DNA of 12,908 nucleotides from Oscillospiraceae bacterium (GCA_017538775.1 JAFYIF010000122.1:1-12908); one strand, 5' to 3'; positions 1-8,067 are shown, counted from the stretch's first letter. Program-made: numbers and translations. Notes: generated by a model not told the origin, from the letters alone.

Positions 1-180
1 AACGGCGCGTCGGTGCCGGAGGACGTGCGCAAGGACATGCGCGCGGCGGTAAAGGGCGCCTCCGAAGCCCAGCCGGCCCAGCCGGAGACCCCGGCCCAGG
101 TGGAAACGCCAGCCCAGCCGGTGGCCCCAGCCCCGGCGGAACCCCCCGCCCAGCCCGAACCCCAGGTGGACGAAGGCTGA
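1..180 (+). CDS. C-terminal end of an unidentified protein with a Pro/Ala/Gln/Glu-rich tail (5' truncated)
   Basis: Frame 1 is open from the first base to a TGA at 178-180, giving the last 59 residues of a protein that starts outside the window. The first 20 or so residues (beginning NGASVPEDVRKDM) look like ordinary folded sequence. From about residue 21 to the end it is low-complexity, built of repeated PAQ, PAE and QPE units and ending QVDEG. Such tails are typical of disordered C-termini of secreted or membrane-attached Gram-positive proteins, for example some penicillin-binding proteins, but nothing here identifies the family. The G+C-rich codon use matches the neighbours, and a strong terminator begins 22 bases after the stop, which supports a real gene end. 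Function unknown. Confidence 0.65.
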   Translation, partial: NGASVPEDVRKDMRAAVKGASEAQPAQPETPAQVETPAQPVAPAPAEPPAQPEPQVDEG

Positions 181-202
181 GGACGAGCGAAAGAAAACAA
201 TA

Positions 203-266
203 CGCCCAAGGCAACCCCAACCCCGCAAAGAAGCGGGGATCAGGGCCAGCCTTGGGCGAGTTTTTT
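203..266 (+). terminator. Compound intrinsic terminator, possibly bidirectional
   Basis: A perfect 10-base-pair stem (203-212 CGCCCAAGGC with 249-258 GCCTTGGGCG) is followed two bases later by six T (261-266). Inside its loop sits a second perfect stem, 221-226 CCCCGC with 233-238 GCGGGG, around a six-base loop. This terminates the gene ending at 180. Read on the minus strand, the same stem is followed by a T-rich stretch (bases 202 down to about 188), so it could also stop transcription of the radical SAM gene arriving from the other side. The nested hairpin is larger than a usual simple terminator. Confidence 0.85.
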
Positions 267-272
267 AGAAAC

Positions 273-376
273 AACTGAAGACTGAAAACTTAAAATTGAA
301 GACTGAAAAATGAACGCGGACTGGACATTTGCAGATCATTTTTCATTTTTAAGTCTTAAGTCTTCAGTTTTCAATA
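273..376. repeat. A+T-rich inverted and direct repeat island
   Basis: An A+T-rich island in otherwise G+C-rich DNA. A 13-base direct repeat TGAAGACTGAAAA occurs at 276-288 and 297-309, 21 bases apart. The right side (336-376) is an inverted, imperfect copy: on the minus strand it reads TGAAAACTGAAGACTTAAGA and then AATGAAAAATGA. The inner ends form a perfect 10-base inverted repeat (304-313 with 336-345) around a 22-base centre. The right arm lies inside the 3' end of the radical SAM gene and supplies its stop codon. Whether this is a dispersed genomic repeat cannot be told from one copy. Confidence 0.7.
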
Positions 377-1265
377 TCCCGTTTCCTCCCACTCCCGTCC
401 CATCGAAAACCGGGATCGCCTCCGTCCCCGCGCTCTCCAATTCCTGTACATAGCCGTTTTCGATCTCCGAAAAATCCAGATAGCTCCTACAGCGGGCGTA
501 CTCCTCCGGGGAAACGGTCCGCGTCAGCTCCGGCCAGCGCGCAAGCCCCGGCATCGGGGTATACTGGGCCATGAGGCTGAACAGAATGTTCCGCACCGGG
601 AGGTGGTCCTCCACCGCGTCGATGACCCGCAGGGTGTTCTCCGGCGCGCCGGGGAGAATCAGGTGCCGGATCAGCAGGCCCCGGCGCAGCAGGCCCTCCC
701 CGTCCAGCTGGAACGGCCCGGCCTGGCGGTACATCTCCCCGATTGCGGCCAGGGCCACCTCCGGATAGTCCGGGGCGGCGCTGTAGCGGGCGGCCAGGGC
801 GCGGTCGGCGTATTTGAAGTCCGGCAGCCAGACCTGCACCAGCCCCTCCAGTTGCCGCAGCTGCTCCACGCTCTCATAGCCGGAGCTGTTCCAGACCACG
901 GGGATGTCCAGCCGCAGCCCCGCCAGGGCCTCGGCCACGGTGTCACTGTAATGGCTGGCCGTCACCAGGTTCAGATTGTGGACCCCGCTGTCGGCCAGGC
1001 GGCGGAACAGGTCCCGCAGGGCGGGAAGGTCCAGCGCCGTCCCGGCTCGCCCCCGGCTGATGGCCCGGTTCTGGCAGTAGACGCAGCCCAGGCCGCAGCC
1101 GGCGAAGAACACCGCGCCGCTGCCTCGGCTGCCGCTGATGCAGGGTTCCTCCCCGTAGTGGGGGGCGGCCCGGCAGACCAGCACCGCCTCGGGCACGCCG
1201 CAGAAGCCGGGGCTTTGATCCCGCAGCGCGCCGCAGCGCCGGGGACAGAGGCGGCAGGGTCTCAT
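336..1265 (-). CDS. PflX-like radical SAM protein (COG1313 type)
   Basis: A 309-residue member of the radical SAM group related to pyruvate formate-lyase activating enzymes (PflX/COG1313). The cluster motif CxxxCxxC is C57, C61 and C64 in GCGLGCVYCQN, which would bind the 4Fe-4S cluster that cleaves S-adenosylmethionine. Four N-terminal cysteines (C4, C7, C11, C22) may bind a second metal site. Family signatures further on are LLIRHLILPG, SLMAQYTPMPG and ENGYVQELESAG. The substrate of this family is not established, and no glycyl-radical enzyme gene lies nearby to suggest one. It starts at an ATG overlapping the stop of the upstream glycosyltransferase gene (ATGA), so the two are probably translationally coupled. 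The usual family ending (FDGTGV) is followed by about 17 extra residues, GGNGILKTEDLRLKNEK, encoded mostly by the A+T-rich repeat. Confidence 0.88.
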   Translation of the reverse strand: MRPCRLCPRRCGALRDQSPGFCGVPEAVLVCRAAPHYGEEPCISGSRGSGAVFFAGCGLGCVYCQNRAISRGRAGTALDLPALRDLFRRLADSGVHNLNLVTASHYSDTVAEALAGLRLDIPVVWNSSGYESVEQLRQLEGLVQVWLPDFKYADRALAARYSAAPDYPEVALAAIGEMYRQAGPFQLDGEGLLRRGLLIRHLILPGAPENTLRVIDAVEDHLPVRNILFSLMAQYTPMPGLARWPELTRTVSPEEYARCRSYLDFSEIENGYVQELESAGTEAIPVFDGTGVGGNGILKTEDLRLKNEK

Positions 1266-2014
1266 TGCAGCAGCTCCCGCTCGATGTACAGCTCCCCGAT
1301 CTGCGGCGTCTTAGCGGGCTTCATCCGCCCGCTCGCAAAGCCCCGCCGGGCCAGGTGCAGCATCTTTTTCAGGGTGTACTTGCTCTCCCCGGCCAGACGG
1401 GGGGAGCGGTCGTAGCGCACGGTGCCGATGGGCAGCCCCAGCCGGGTGACCAGGCCCCGGAGGAACAGGTCCTCCGTACCGAAGCAGCTCAGCCGCCGGA
1501 TGGCCTCCCGGCTCATCAGGCGAAAGTCCGCGTGGTCAAAGAGCACCTTTGCGCCCCCCAGCCGCACCAGCACATAGAAACCCCGGGCGGTGACGCGCTT
1601 GAGAAAGCTGTCGCTGGCCCGGCTGGCCCGGACGCCGCAGACGATGGGCGTGCCCGCCGCGAACTGCTCGGCCATGTCCAGGATGGCGCGGGGCTCGTCC
1701 TGCAGGTCCGCGTCGATGGTCACGGCGGCGTCGGCAAAGCGGGCGGCGGTCAGCAGCCCGGCCATGACCGCGTTCTGGTGCCCCCGGTTGCGGCTGAGCT
1801 TCAGGCCGCAGACCGCCGGCTCCCGGGCGCAGAGGCCCTCGATCAGCCCCCAGGTCCCGTCGGCGGAGCCGTCGTCCACCAGCAGCATCCGGCTGTCCGG
1901 CCCGGCCAGCCCCCGGGCTGTCAGCTCCCGCAGCACGCCCAGCAGCACCGGCGCGCTTTCCGGCAGCACGGCCTCCTCGTTGTAGCAGGGGACCACCAGA
2001 TAGATCGTATTCAT
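1262..2014 (-). CDS. Family-2 glycosyltransferase, dolichol-phosphate-mannose-synthase-like, lacking the C-terminal membrane anchor
   Basis: A GT-A fold, family-2 glycosyltransferase of 250 residues. Visible features are the N-terminal nucleotide-binding strand IYLVVPCYNEE (4-14), VDDGSADGT (46-54), the metal-binding DAD within TIDADLQDEP (99-108), and the late motif AGESKYTLKKML (208-219). These match the GtrB/DPM-synthase branch, which transfers a sugar from a nucleotide donor to a polyprenyl phosphate. Related bacterial proteins usually run to about 310 residues with two membrane helices after the KY.L.KML motif. Here only about 30 polar residues follow and no membrane helix is present. 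I chose the ATG at 2014 because GAGAGG lies 8 bases upstream; an in-frame GTG at 2023 has no room for a ribosome binding site. Acceptor and sugar are unknown. It is the first gene of a two-gene unit with the radical SAM gene. Confidence 0.85.
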   Translation of the reverse strand: MNTIYLVVPCYNEEAVLPESAPVLLGVLRELTARGLAGPDSRMLLVDDGSADGTWGLIEGLCAREPAVCGLKLSRNRGHQNAVMAGLLTAARFADAAVTIDADLQDEPRAILDMAEQFAAGTPIVCGVRASRASDSFLKRVTARGFYVLVRLGGAKVLFDHADFRLMSREAIRRLSCFGTEDLFLRGLVTRLGLPIGTVRYDRSPRLAGESKYTLKKMLHLARRGFASGRMKPAKTPQIGELYIERELLQ

Positions 2015-2038
2015 TTTCAGCACCTCTCTTTGCGCTCC

Positions 2039-2067
2039 ATTATAAGCCCCCGCCCGCTTTTTTTCAA
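2039..2067 (-). promoter_or_regulatory. SigA promoter for the glycosyltransferase-radical SAM pair
   Basis: On the minus strand, TTGAAA (2067 to 2062) and TATAAT (2044 to 2039) are separated by exactly 17 bases. Transcription would begin near 2032, leaving a leader of under 20 bases that holds only the ribosome binding site of the glycosyltransferase gene. Five of six -35 bases and all -10 bases match the SigA consensus. Confidence 0.8.
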
Positions 2068-2138
2068 CAAAGAAGCGGCATATGAAGCGTTATTTTTTGA
2101 AAATCGGGAAAAATATAGACGCAAGACACAGGTTTCCC

Positions 2139-2167
2139 TTGATTTCAAAGGCGAAAAGGTGTATAAT
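2139..2167 (+). promoter_or_regulatory. SigA promoter for the trmL-pgk-tpiA-gpmI-eno cluster
   Basis: TTGATT (2139-2144) and TATAAT (2162-2167) lie 17 bases apart in A+T-rich DNA, near consensus. The likely start is about 2174, giving a leader of roughly 45 bases before the GTG of trmL. It is divergent from the promoter at 2039-2067, with 71 bases between the two -35 boxes. I see no clear operator palindrome or riboswitch in the leader. Strong constitutive expression would suit a glycolytic operon. Confidence 0.82.
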
Positions 2168-2218
2168 AACAGACACTTGTATGGAACGTCTGGAATCAGG
2201 CCGTAAGGGGGTGACGGG

Positions 2219-2704
2219 GTGATCGACGTGGTGCTGCATGAGCCGGAGATCCCGATGAACACCGGCAACATCGCCCGGACCTGCGCCTGCACCGGCGCGA
2301 GCCTCCACCTGATCAAACCGCTGTTCGAGGTCAGCGACCGGGCGGTGCGGCGGGCCGGGCTGGACTACTGGCAGTTTGTCTCCGTCAGCGTCTACGACGA
2401 CATCGAGGCCTACTTCGAGCGCCGGGGGGACGCGAACCTCTGGCTGGCCACCACCAAGGCCCCCCGGAGCTACGCGGAGGCGGACCTGCGGGGGGACGTG
2501 CAGCTGCTTTTCGGCAAGGAGACCGCCGGGCTTCCCGCATGGCTGCGGGAGCGCTACCGGGACCGCTGCGTCCGCATCCCCATGGCCGGGCCGGTCCGCT
2601 CGCTGAACCTCAGCAACAGCGCGGCCATCCTGGTCTACGAGGCGCTGCGGCAGCAGGGCTTTCCGGGACTGAAACAGACGGGGAGTATGTTGGAAGGAAA
2701 TTGA
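2219..2704 (+). CDS. trmL: tRNA (cytidine/uridine-34 2'-O)-methyltransferase, SPOUT family
   Basis: A 161-residue SPOUT-family (knotted) methyltransferase of the TrmL type, which methylates the ribose 2'-OH of the wobble nucleotide in certain leucine tRNAs using S-adenosylmethionine. The three SPOUT motifs are visible: motif 1 [20 protein letters not shown] (13-32), motif 2 [11 protein letters not shown] (96-106), and motif 3 [19 protein letters not shown] (119-137). Length is standard for the family. Translation starts at GTG 2219 with AGGGGG (2206-2211) 7 bases upstream; the protein begins directly with the conserved first strand, so no upstream start is needed. It is the first gene after the 2139-2167 promoter, and pgk follows 58 bases after its stop with no terminator between. 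It is therefore likely cotranscribed with the glycolytic genes, although it has no metabolic link to them. Confidence 0.93.
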   Translation: MIDVVLHEPEIPMNTGNIARTCACTGASLHLIKPLFEVSDRAVRRAGLDYWQFVSVSVYDDIEAYFERRGDANLWLATTKAPRSYAEADLRGDVQLLFGKETAGLPAWLRERYRDRCVRIPMAGPVRSLNLSNSAAILVYEALRQQGFPGLKQTGSMLEGN

Positions 2705-2762
2705 AGCCCTGTGCGCCCGGGTCGGCGCGCAGGACAACACCGTGACATCTTGGAGGGACATG

Positions 2763-4040
2763 ATGAACTACAACAAGAAAACCGTAACGGACATGGACGT
2801 GCGCGGGAAGAAGGTTCTGCTGCGCTGCGACTTCAACGTACCGCAGGACAAGAAGACCGGGGCCATCACCGACGACAAGCGCATCCGCGCCGCTCTGCCC
2901 ACCATCCGCTATCTGCTGGACCAGGGCGCGGCGGTCATCGCCTGCTCCCACCTGGGCAAGCCCAACGCCACCTATGAGAGCTATGTGAAAAAGCAGACCG
3001 AGAAGGGCAAGAAGCCGGAGGAACTGACGGAGGAGGGCTGGAAGGAGAGCCTCCGCAAGCTGAGCCTGGCCCCGGTGGCCGAGCGGCTCAGCCAGCTGCT
3101 GGGCATCCCCGTAAGTATGGCCGCGGACGTGGTCGGCCCGGACGCTCAGGCCAAGGCCGCAGCCTTGCAGCCCGGCCAGGTCCTGCTGCTGGAGAACACC
3201 CGCTTTGAGAAGGGCGAGACGAAAAATGACCCCAGGACCGCGAAGGCCCTGGCCGACCTGGCCGGGGAGGGGGGCGTATACGTCTCCGACGCCTTCGGCG
3301 CGGTCCATCGCGCCCATGCCAGCACCGCCGGTGTGGCGGCCTATCTGCCCGCCGTCAGCGGCTTCCTGATCCAGAAGGAGCTGGAGCTGATCGGCGGCGC
3401 GCTGGCCGACCCGAAGCGCCCCCTGGTGGCGATTCTGGGCGGGGCCAAGGTCAGCGACAAGATCGGCGTGATCAACAACCTGCTGGAGCTCGCGGACACC
3501 GTCATCATCGGCGGCGGCATGGCCTACACCTTCCTCAAGGCCAAGGGCTATGAGATCGGCACCAGTCTGCTGGAGGCGGACAAGGTGGACTACGCCCGGG
3601 AGATGCTCGCCAAGGCCGCGGAAAAGGGCGTGGAGCTCCTGCTGCCGGTGGACACCGCCGTACACGAAAAGTTTGAGAACACCGAGGACTTCCGCACCGT
3701 GGACGTGGACGCCATTCCGGCGGACTGCATGGGGCTGGACATCGGCCCGAAGACCGTGGCGGCCTTCTCCAAAGCCATCGCCGCCGCCGGGACCGTCCTC
3801 TGGAACGGCCCCATGGGCGTCTTCGAGTTCCCGGCCTTTGCCGCCGGGACCAAGGCCATCGCCCAGGCCCTGGCCGAGAGCCGGGCCATCACCATCATCG
3901 GCGGGGGAGACAGCGCCGCCGCCGTGCAGCAGCTGGGCTATGCCGAGCGCATGACCCACATCTCCACCGGCGGCGGGGCCAGCCTGGAGTTCATGGAGGG
4001 CAAAGTCCTGCCCGGTGTGGCGTGTCTTCTTGACAAATAA
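2763..4040 (+). CDS. pgk: Phosphoglycerate kinase
   Basis: Cytosolic phosphoglycerate kinase, 425 residues, transferring phosphate from 1,3-bisphosphoglycerate to ADP. Key parts: N-terminal substrate site RCDFNVP (21-27), CSHLGKP (61-67), [11 protein letters not shown] (142-152), [13 protein letters not shown] (175-187), the hinge and nucleotide region [14 protein letters not shown] (224-237), [10 protein letters not shown] (346-355) and the C-terminal GGGDSAAA (380-387). I chose the second of two adjacent ATG codons (2763, with 2760 also possible) because GGAGGG at 2752-2757 is then correctly spaced; a GTG at 2742 in the same frame would put the ribosome binding site inside the gene. Residues 68-100 form a charged insertion between GKP and SLAPVAERL, about 24 residues longer than usual. 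Part of the trmL-to-eno transcription unit; tpiA starts 34 bases later. Confidence 0.97.
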   Translation: MNYNKKTVTDMDVRGKKVLLRCDFNVPQDKKTGAITDDKRIRAALPTIRYLLDQGAAVIACSHLGKPNATYESYVKKQTEKGKKPEELTEEGWKESLRKLSLAPVAERLSQLLGIPVSMAADVVGPDAQAKAAALQPGQVLLLENTRFEKGETKNDPRTAKALADLAGEGGVYVSDAFGAVHRAHASTAGVAAYLPAVSGFLIQKELELIGGALADPKRPLVAILGGAKVSDKIGVINNLLELADTVIIGGGMAYTFLKAKGYEIGTSLLEADKVDYAREMLAKAAEKGVELLLPVDTAVHEKFENTEDFRTVDVDAIPADCMGLDIGPKTVAAFSKAIAAAGTVLWNGPMGVFEFPAFAAGTKAIAQALAESRAITIIGGGDSAAAVQQLGYAERMTHISTGGGASLEFMEGKVLPGVACLLDK

Positions 4041-4074
4041 ATATCCTATCATCATAGAAAGAAGGGAACGAGAC

Positions 4075-4851
4075 ATGAACAGACATTACCGCAAGACCAT
4101 CATCGCCGGCAACTGGAAGATGCACAAGACCGCCTCCGAGACCGTGGCCTTCGCCGCGGAGATCCGGAACCGGATGCCGGAGAACATCCGCAGCGAGGTG
4201 GTGCTGTGTATGCCCGCGCTGAACATCACCACCGCCCAGAAGGCCCTGAAGGGCACCCGCATCGCCGTGGGCGCGGAGACCATGCACTACGAGGAAAAGG
4301 GCGCCTTCACCGGCGAGCTGGCCGCCAACATGCTCACCGACCTGGGGGTGAAGTATGTCATCATCGGCCACTCCGAGCGCCGCCAGTACTACAACGAGAC
4401 CGACCAGAGCGTGAACCGCAAGGTCCGGGCCGCCATCAACGCCGGGCTGATCCCCATCGTCTGCGTGGGCGAGAGCCTGGCCCAGCGGGAGATGGGCGTC
4501 ACCGCCGAGCTTCTGGCCTATCAGGTTATGTCCGCCCTCTCCGGGGTCAGCGCCCGGGAACTGCGGCGGGTGGTCATCGCCTATGAGCCCATCTGGGCCA
4601 TCGGCACCGGCAAGACCGCCACGGCGGAGCAGGCCCAGGAGGTCTGCGAGGGCATCCGCACCCTGCTGCGCAAGAAGTACGACGCCCGGGCGGCCCGGGC
4701 CGTCAGCATCCTCTACGGCGGCAGCATGAACGCCAAGAACGCCGCGGAGCTGCTGGCCATGCCCGACATCGACGGCGGACTGATCGGCGGCGCCAGCCTG
4801 GTGCCCGCCGACTTCGTCCAGATCATCGAGGCGAGCCGTCAGGAGGACTGA
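4075..4851 (+). CDS. tpiA: Triosephosphate isomerase
   Basis: A 258-residue TIM-barrel isomerase interconverting dihydroxyacetone phosphate and glyceraldehyde 3-phosphate. Catalytic residues are visible: N13 and K15 in AGNWKMHK, H99 in IIGHSERR, and E171 in AYEPIWAIGTGKTAT, which includes the mobile loop 6. Phosphate-binding glycines are in LYGGSM (213-218) and GGLIGGASL (234-242). The helical segment normally reading GAQN reads GAET here (67-70), a mild change; GAFTGE (76-81) is normal. The ATG at 4075 is preceded by AAGGGA, 7 bases away; the frame is open further upstream to 4015, but that would overlap the end of pgk and add non-conserved residues. Its stop TGA (4849-4851) shares one base with the gpmI start codon. 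Confidence 0.97.
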   Translation: MNRHYRKTIIAGNWKMHKTASETVAFAAEIRNRMPENIRSEVVLCMPALNITTAQKALKGTRIAVGAETMHYEEKGAFTGELAANMLTDLGVKYVIIGHSERRQYYNETDQSVNRKVRAAINAGLIPIVCVGESLAQREMGVTAELLAYQVMSALSGVSARELRRVVIAYEPIWAIGTGKTATAEQAQEVCEGIRTLLRKKYDARAARAVSILYGGSMNAKNAAELLAMPDIDGGLIGGASLVPADFVQIIEASRQED

Positions 4852-6368
4852 TGGACGCCCCCGCAGTGCTGCTCATCCTGGACGGCTTCGGTCTGGGCCG
4901 CCGGGATGAGACCAACGCCATCTATCAGGCGCACACCCCGGAGCTGGACGCGCTGTTCGAGGCCTGTCCCCACACGACCCTCTCCGCCTCCGGGCTGGAC
5001 GTGGGTCTGCCGGAGGGGCAGATCGGCAACAGCGAGGTGGGTCACACCAACATCGGCGCGGGCCGGGTGGTGTTTCAGGACCTGCCCCGCATCAGCCGCG
5101 CCATTGAGGACGGCAGCTTTTTTGAAAATCCCGCCTACTGCGCCGCCATGGACCGGGCGAAGGCGCGGGGGAAGGCCCTGCATCTGCTGGGCCTGGTCTC
5201 CGACGGCGGCGTCCACAGCCACCTGCGCCACATCGTCGCCGCCGTGGACATGGCCAAGCGCCGGGGGCTGGAGCGGGTCTACATCCACGCCCTGCTGGAC
5301 GGGCGGGACGTGCCCCCCCGCAGCGGCAAGGGCTATGTGCAGCAGCTGCAGGACGCCCTGGACGCCCTGGGCTGCGGGCGCATCGCCACGGTGCAGGGCC
5401 GCTTCTGGGGCATGGACCGGGACCGCCGCTGGGAGCGGGTGCAGCGGGGCTATGACGCCATCGTGCGGGGCCTCGGCGTCGCAAACCCAGACCCCGTGGC
5501 TGCGGTCCAGGCCAGCTATGACGCGGACATCTCGGACGAGTTCGTGGAGCCGGTGGTCTGCGACCCGGCGGGCCTGATCGGCCCCGGGGACAGCGTGATC
5601 TTCATGAACTTCCGTCCGGACCGGGCCAGGGAGCTGACCTGGGCCCTGACCGGACATCTCCCGGAGGGGCACACGATGGACACCGAGGTCCTGGACCCGG
5701 ACTTCGTCTGCACCACCCCCTATGACGAGACCCTGCCCCTGCCCGTGGCCTTCCCCAAGGAGGAGATCCGGGGCACGCTGGGGGAGTATATCAGTCAGCT
5801 GGGACTCCGCCAGCTCCGCATTGCGGAGACGGAGAAATATGCCCACGTCACCTTCTTCTTCAACGGCGGCGTGGAGCGGGTCTACCCCGGGGAGGACCGG
5901 GTGCTGGTGCCCAGCCCCAAGGAGTTCCCCACCTATGACCTGATCCCGGAGATGAGCGCCCGCGCCGTGACCGCGGAGTGCTGTCGGCGCATCCGCAGCG
6001 GGGCCTACGCCCTGGTGGTCTGCAATCTCGCCAACTGCGACATGGTGGGCCACACCGGGGTCCTGCCCGCCGCCATCGCCGCGGTGGAGACGGTGGACGC
6101 CTGCGTGGGCGAGATTGTCCGGGCCGTGCGGGACATGGGCGGCTGCGCCCTGGTCACCGCCGACCACGGCAACGCCGACTGTATGCGCGCCCCCGACGGC
6201 CAGCCCCACACCGCCCACACCACCAACCCGGTGCCCCTGATCGCCGTGGGCGCGCCGGAGGGCACCCAGCTGCGCCCGGGCCGCCTGGCGGACCTGGCCC
6301 CCACGCTGCTGGCCCTGATGGGGCGGGAGAAGCCCGAAGAAATGACAGGAGAAAACTTGATCGCATGA
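4851..6368 (+). CDS. gpmI: 2,3-bisphosphoglycerate-independent phosphoglycerate mutase
   Basis: A 505-residue Mn-dependent, cofactor-independent phosphoglycerate mutase converting 3- to 2-phosphoglycerate; length is normal (about 510). The alkaline-phosphatase-like metal and catalytic residues are visible: D11 in LLILDGFGLG, the phospho-accepting serine S61 in IGNSEVGHTNIGAGR, H122 in SDGGVHSH, D150, R152 and D153 in LLDGRDVPP, R258 in MNFRPDRAR, K329 in TEKYAH, D397 and H401 in NCDMVGHTG, and D438 and H439 in TADHGNAD. The phosphotransferase domain is split by the mutase domain (about residues 75-305), as in the family. Start ATG 4851 overlaps the tpiA stop, and its ribosome binding site AGGAGG (4841-4846) lies within the last tpiA codons, so the two are translationally coupled. 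eno begins 15 bases after its stop. Confidence 0.97.
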   Translation: MDAPAVLLILDGFGLGRRDETNAIYQAHTPELDALFEACPHTTLSASGLDVGLPEGQIGNSEVGHTNIGAGRVVFQDLPRISRAIEDGSFFENPAYCAAMDRAKARGKALHLLGLVSDGGVHSHLRHIVAAVDMAKRRGLERVYIHALLDGRDVPPRSGKGYVQQLQDALDALGCGRIATVQGRFWGMDRDRRWERVQRGYDAIVRGLGVANPDPVAAVQASYDADISDEFVEPVVCDPAGLIGPGDSVIFMNFRPDRARELTWALTGHLPEGHTMDTEVLDPDFVCTTPYDETLPLPVAFPKEEIRGTLGEYISQLGLRQLRIAETEKYAHVTFFFNGGVERVYPGEDRVLVPSPKEFPTYDLIPEMSARAVTAECCRRIRSGAYALVVCNLANCDMVGHTGVLPAAIAAVETVDACVGEIVRAVRDMGGCALVTADHGNADCMRAPDGQPHTAHTTNPVPLIAVGAPEGTQLRPGRLADLAPTLLALMGREKPEEMTGENLIA

Positions 6369-7691
<1,323 letters not shown>

Positions 7692-7707
7692 GCAAGACGC
7701 AAATCCA

Positions 7708-7757
7708 AAAGGGCAGGATTCCTTTTCGTATCAAGCGAAAAGGGACCCTGCCTTTTT
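7708..7757 (+). terminator. Intrinsic terminator of the glycolytic operon
   Basis: A 17-position stem, 7712-7728 with 7736-7752, has one mismatch, one G-T pair and a 7-base loop, and is followed by TTTTT (7753-7757). Four A at 7707-7710, with a G-T pair next to them, could pair with the T-run. It lies 20 bases after the eno stop. Confidence 0.92.
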
Positions 7758-7789
7758 ACAATCACCGTTCCACAACCCCCGTTGCCTCG

Positions 7790-7980
7790 CAGAGTTTCGC
7801 GCCCGCAGGCGCGAAATAAAATCAAAATCATTTTTTTCGCGGCTTTGCCGTGGAAAAAATACCGCTCGCGGAGCGAGTGTCCCCCCAGGGGGCGCGAGCG
7901 CAGCGCAACCCAACTCGGTTCGGAACCCAGCGAAGCGGTTCCGAACCGAAATCTTTCCCCGCTATTTCCGAACGGAATAA
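7790..7980. other. Hairpin-rich non-coding segment between eno and spoIIE
   Basis: The 376-base gap between eno and spoIIE has no credible gene. Between the eno terminator and the spoIIE promoter it carries a dense series of inverted repeats. (a) 7795-7803 with 7808-7816: 9 pairs, perfect, 4-base loop. (b) 7830-7843 with 7847-7860: 14 pairs including two G-T, TTT loop, with a T-run on the left arm and an A-run on the right. (c) 7863-7869 with either 7873-7879 or, perfectly, 7894-7900, which are mutually exclusive. (d) 7915-7927 with 7937-7949: 13 pairs, perfect, 9-base loop. (e) 7966-7970 with 7973-7977: 5 pairs, and a 2-base loop too short for a stable RNA hairpin. It may be an intergenic repeat element cluster or a structured RNA; I recognise no known RNA family. 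Confidence 0.6.
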
Positions 7981-8007
7981 ACGACAAGTCAACAGCGCAC
8001 TGTGACA
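7980..8007 (+). promoter_or_regulatory. Possible Spo0A-binding sites upstream of spoIIE
   Basis: The Spo0A box consensus read in reverse is TTCGACAA. AACGACAA (7980-7987) matches 6 of 8. TGTGACA (8001-8007), which includes the putative -35, matches 5 of 7 of TTCGACA. Both lie in the same orientation with starts 21 bases apart, about two DNA turns. Such short matches arise easily by chance; the position just upstream of spoIIE is what makes them worth listing. Confidence 0.35.
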
Positions 8008-8035
8008 GCTTTTCCTGAGGGGACAACCCTATAAT
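8002..8035 (+). promoter_or_regulatory. spoIIE promoter with 22-base spacer
   Basis: A perfect TATAAT (8030-8035) lies 33 bases before the spoIIE start codon. At the normal 17-base distance there is no -35 box (AGCTTT), but GTGACA (8002-8007, 5 of 6 to TTGACA) sits 22 bases upstream of the -10. Abnormally long 21-22 base spacing is the known feature of the Spo0A-dependent SigA promoters of Bacillus spoIIE and spoIIG. It is inferred that this promoter works the same way. Confidence 0.6.
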
Positions 8036-8067
8036 CTACTTACACTTTTTGGACAGGGGGAAGGAGC

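Noticed and set aside
603..1415. 270-codon plus-strand frame across the radical SAM gene
   Set aside because: Opposite-strand shadow of a gene with clear CxxxCxxC and other family motifs.
2183..2198. Similarity between GGAACGTCTGGAATCA here and GGAACAACTGGAATCA at 10497-10512, both upstream of a ribosome binding site
   Set aside because: A short match with three mismatches or so; no shared structure or function can be argued from two occurrences.
2168..2218. Riboswitch or CggR-type operator in the trmL leader
   Set aside because: The leader is about 45 bases with no stable stem or clear palindrome.
2610..4076. 488-codon open frame antisense to pgk
   Set aside because: Shadow of pgk, Gly/Gln/His-rich with no family features.
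4839..6218. 459-codon open frame antisense to gpmI
   Set aside because: Same codon-bias artefact; gpmI has all catalytic residues intact.
7782..8018. 78-codon plus-strand frame and two minus-strand frames in the eno-spoIIE gap
   Set aside because: They run through the hairpin cluster, have atypical composition for this genome and lack a convincing ribosome binding site.
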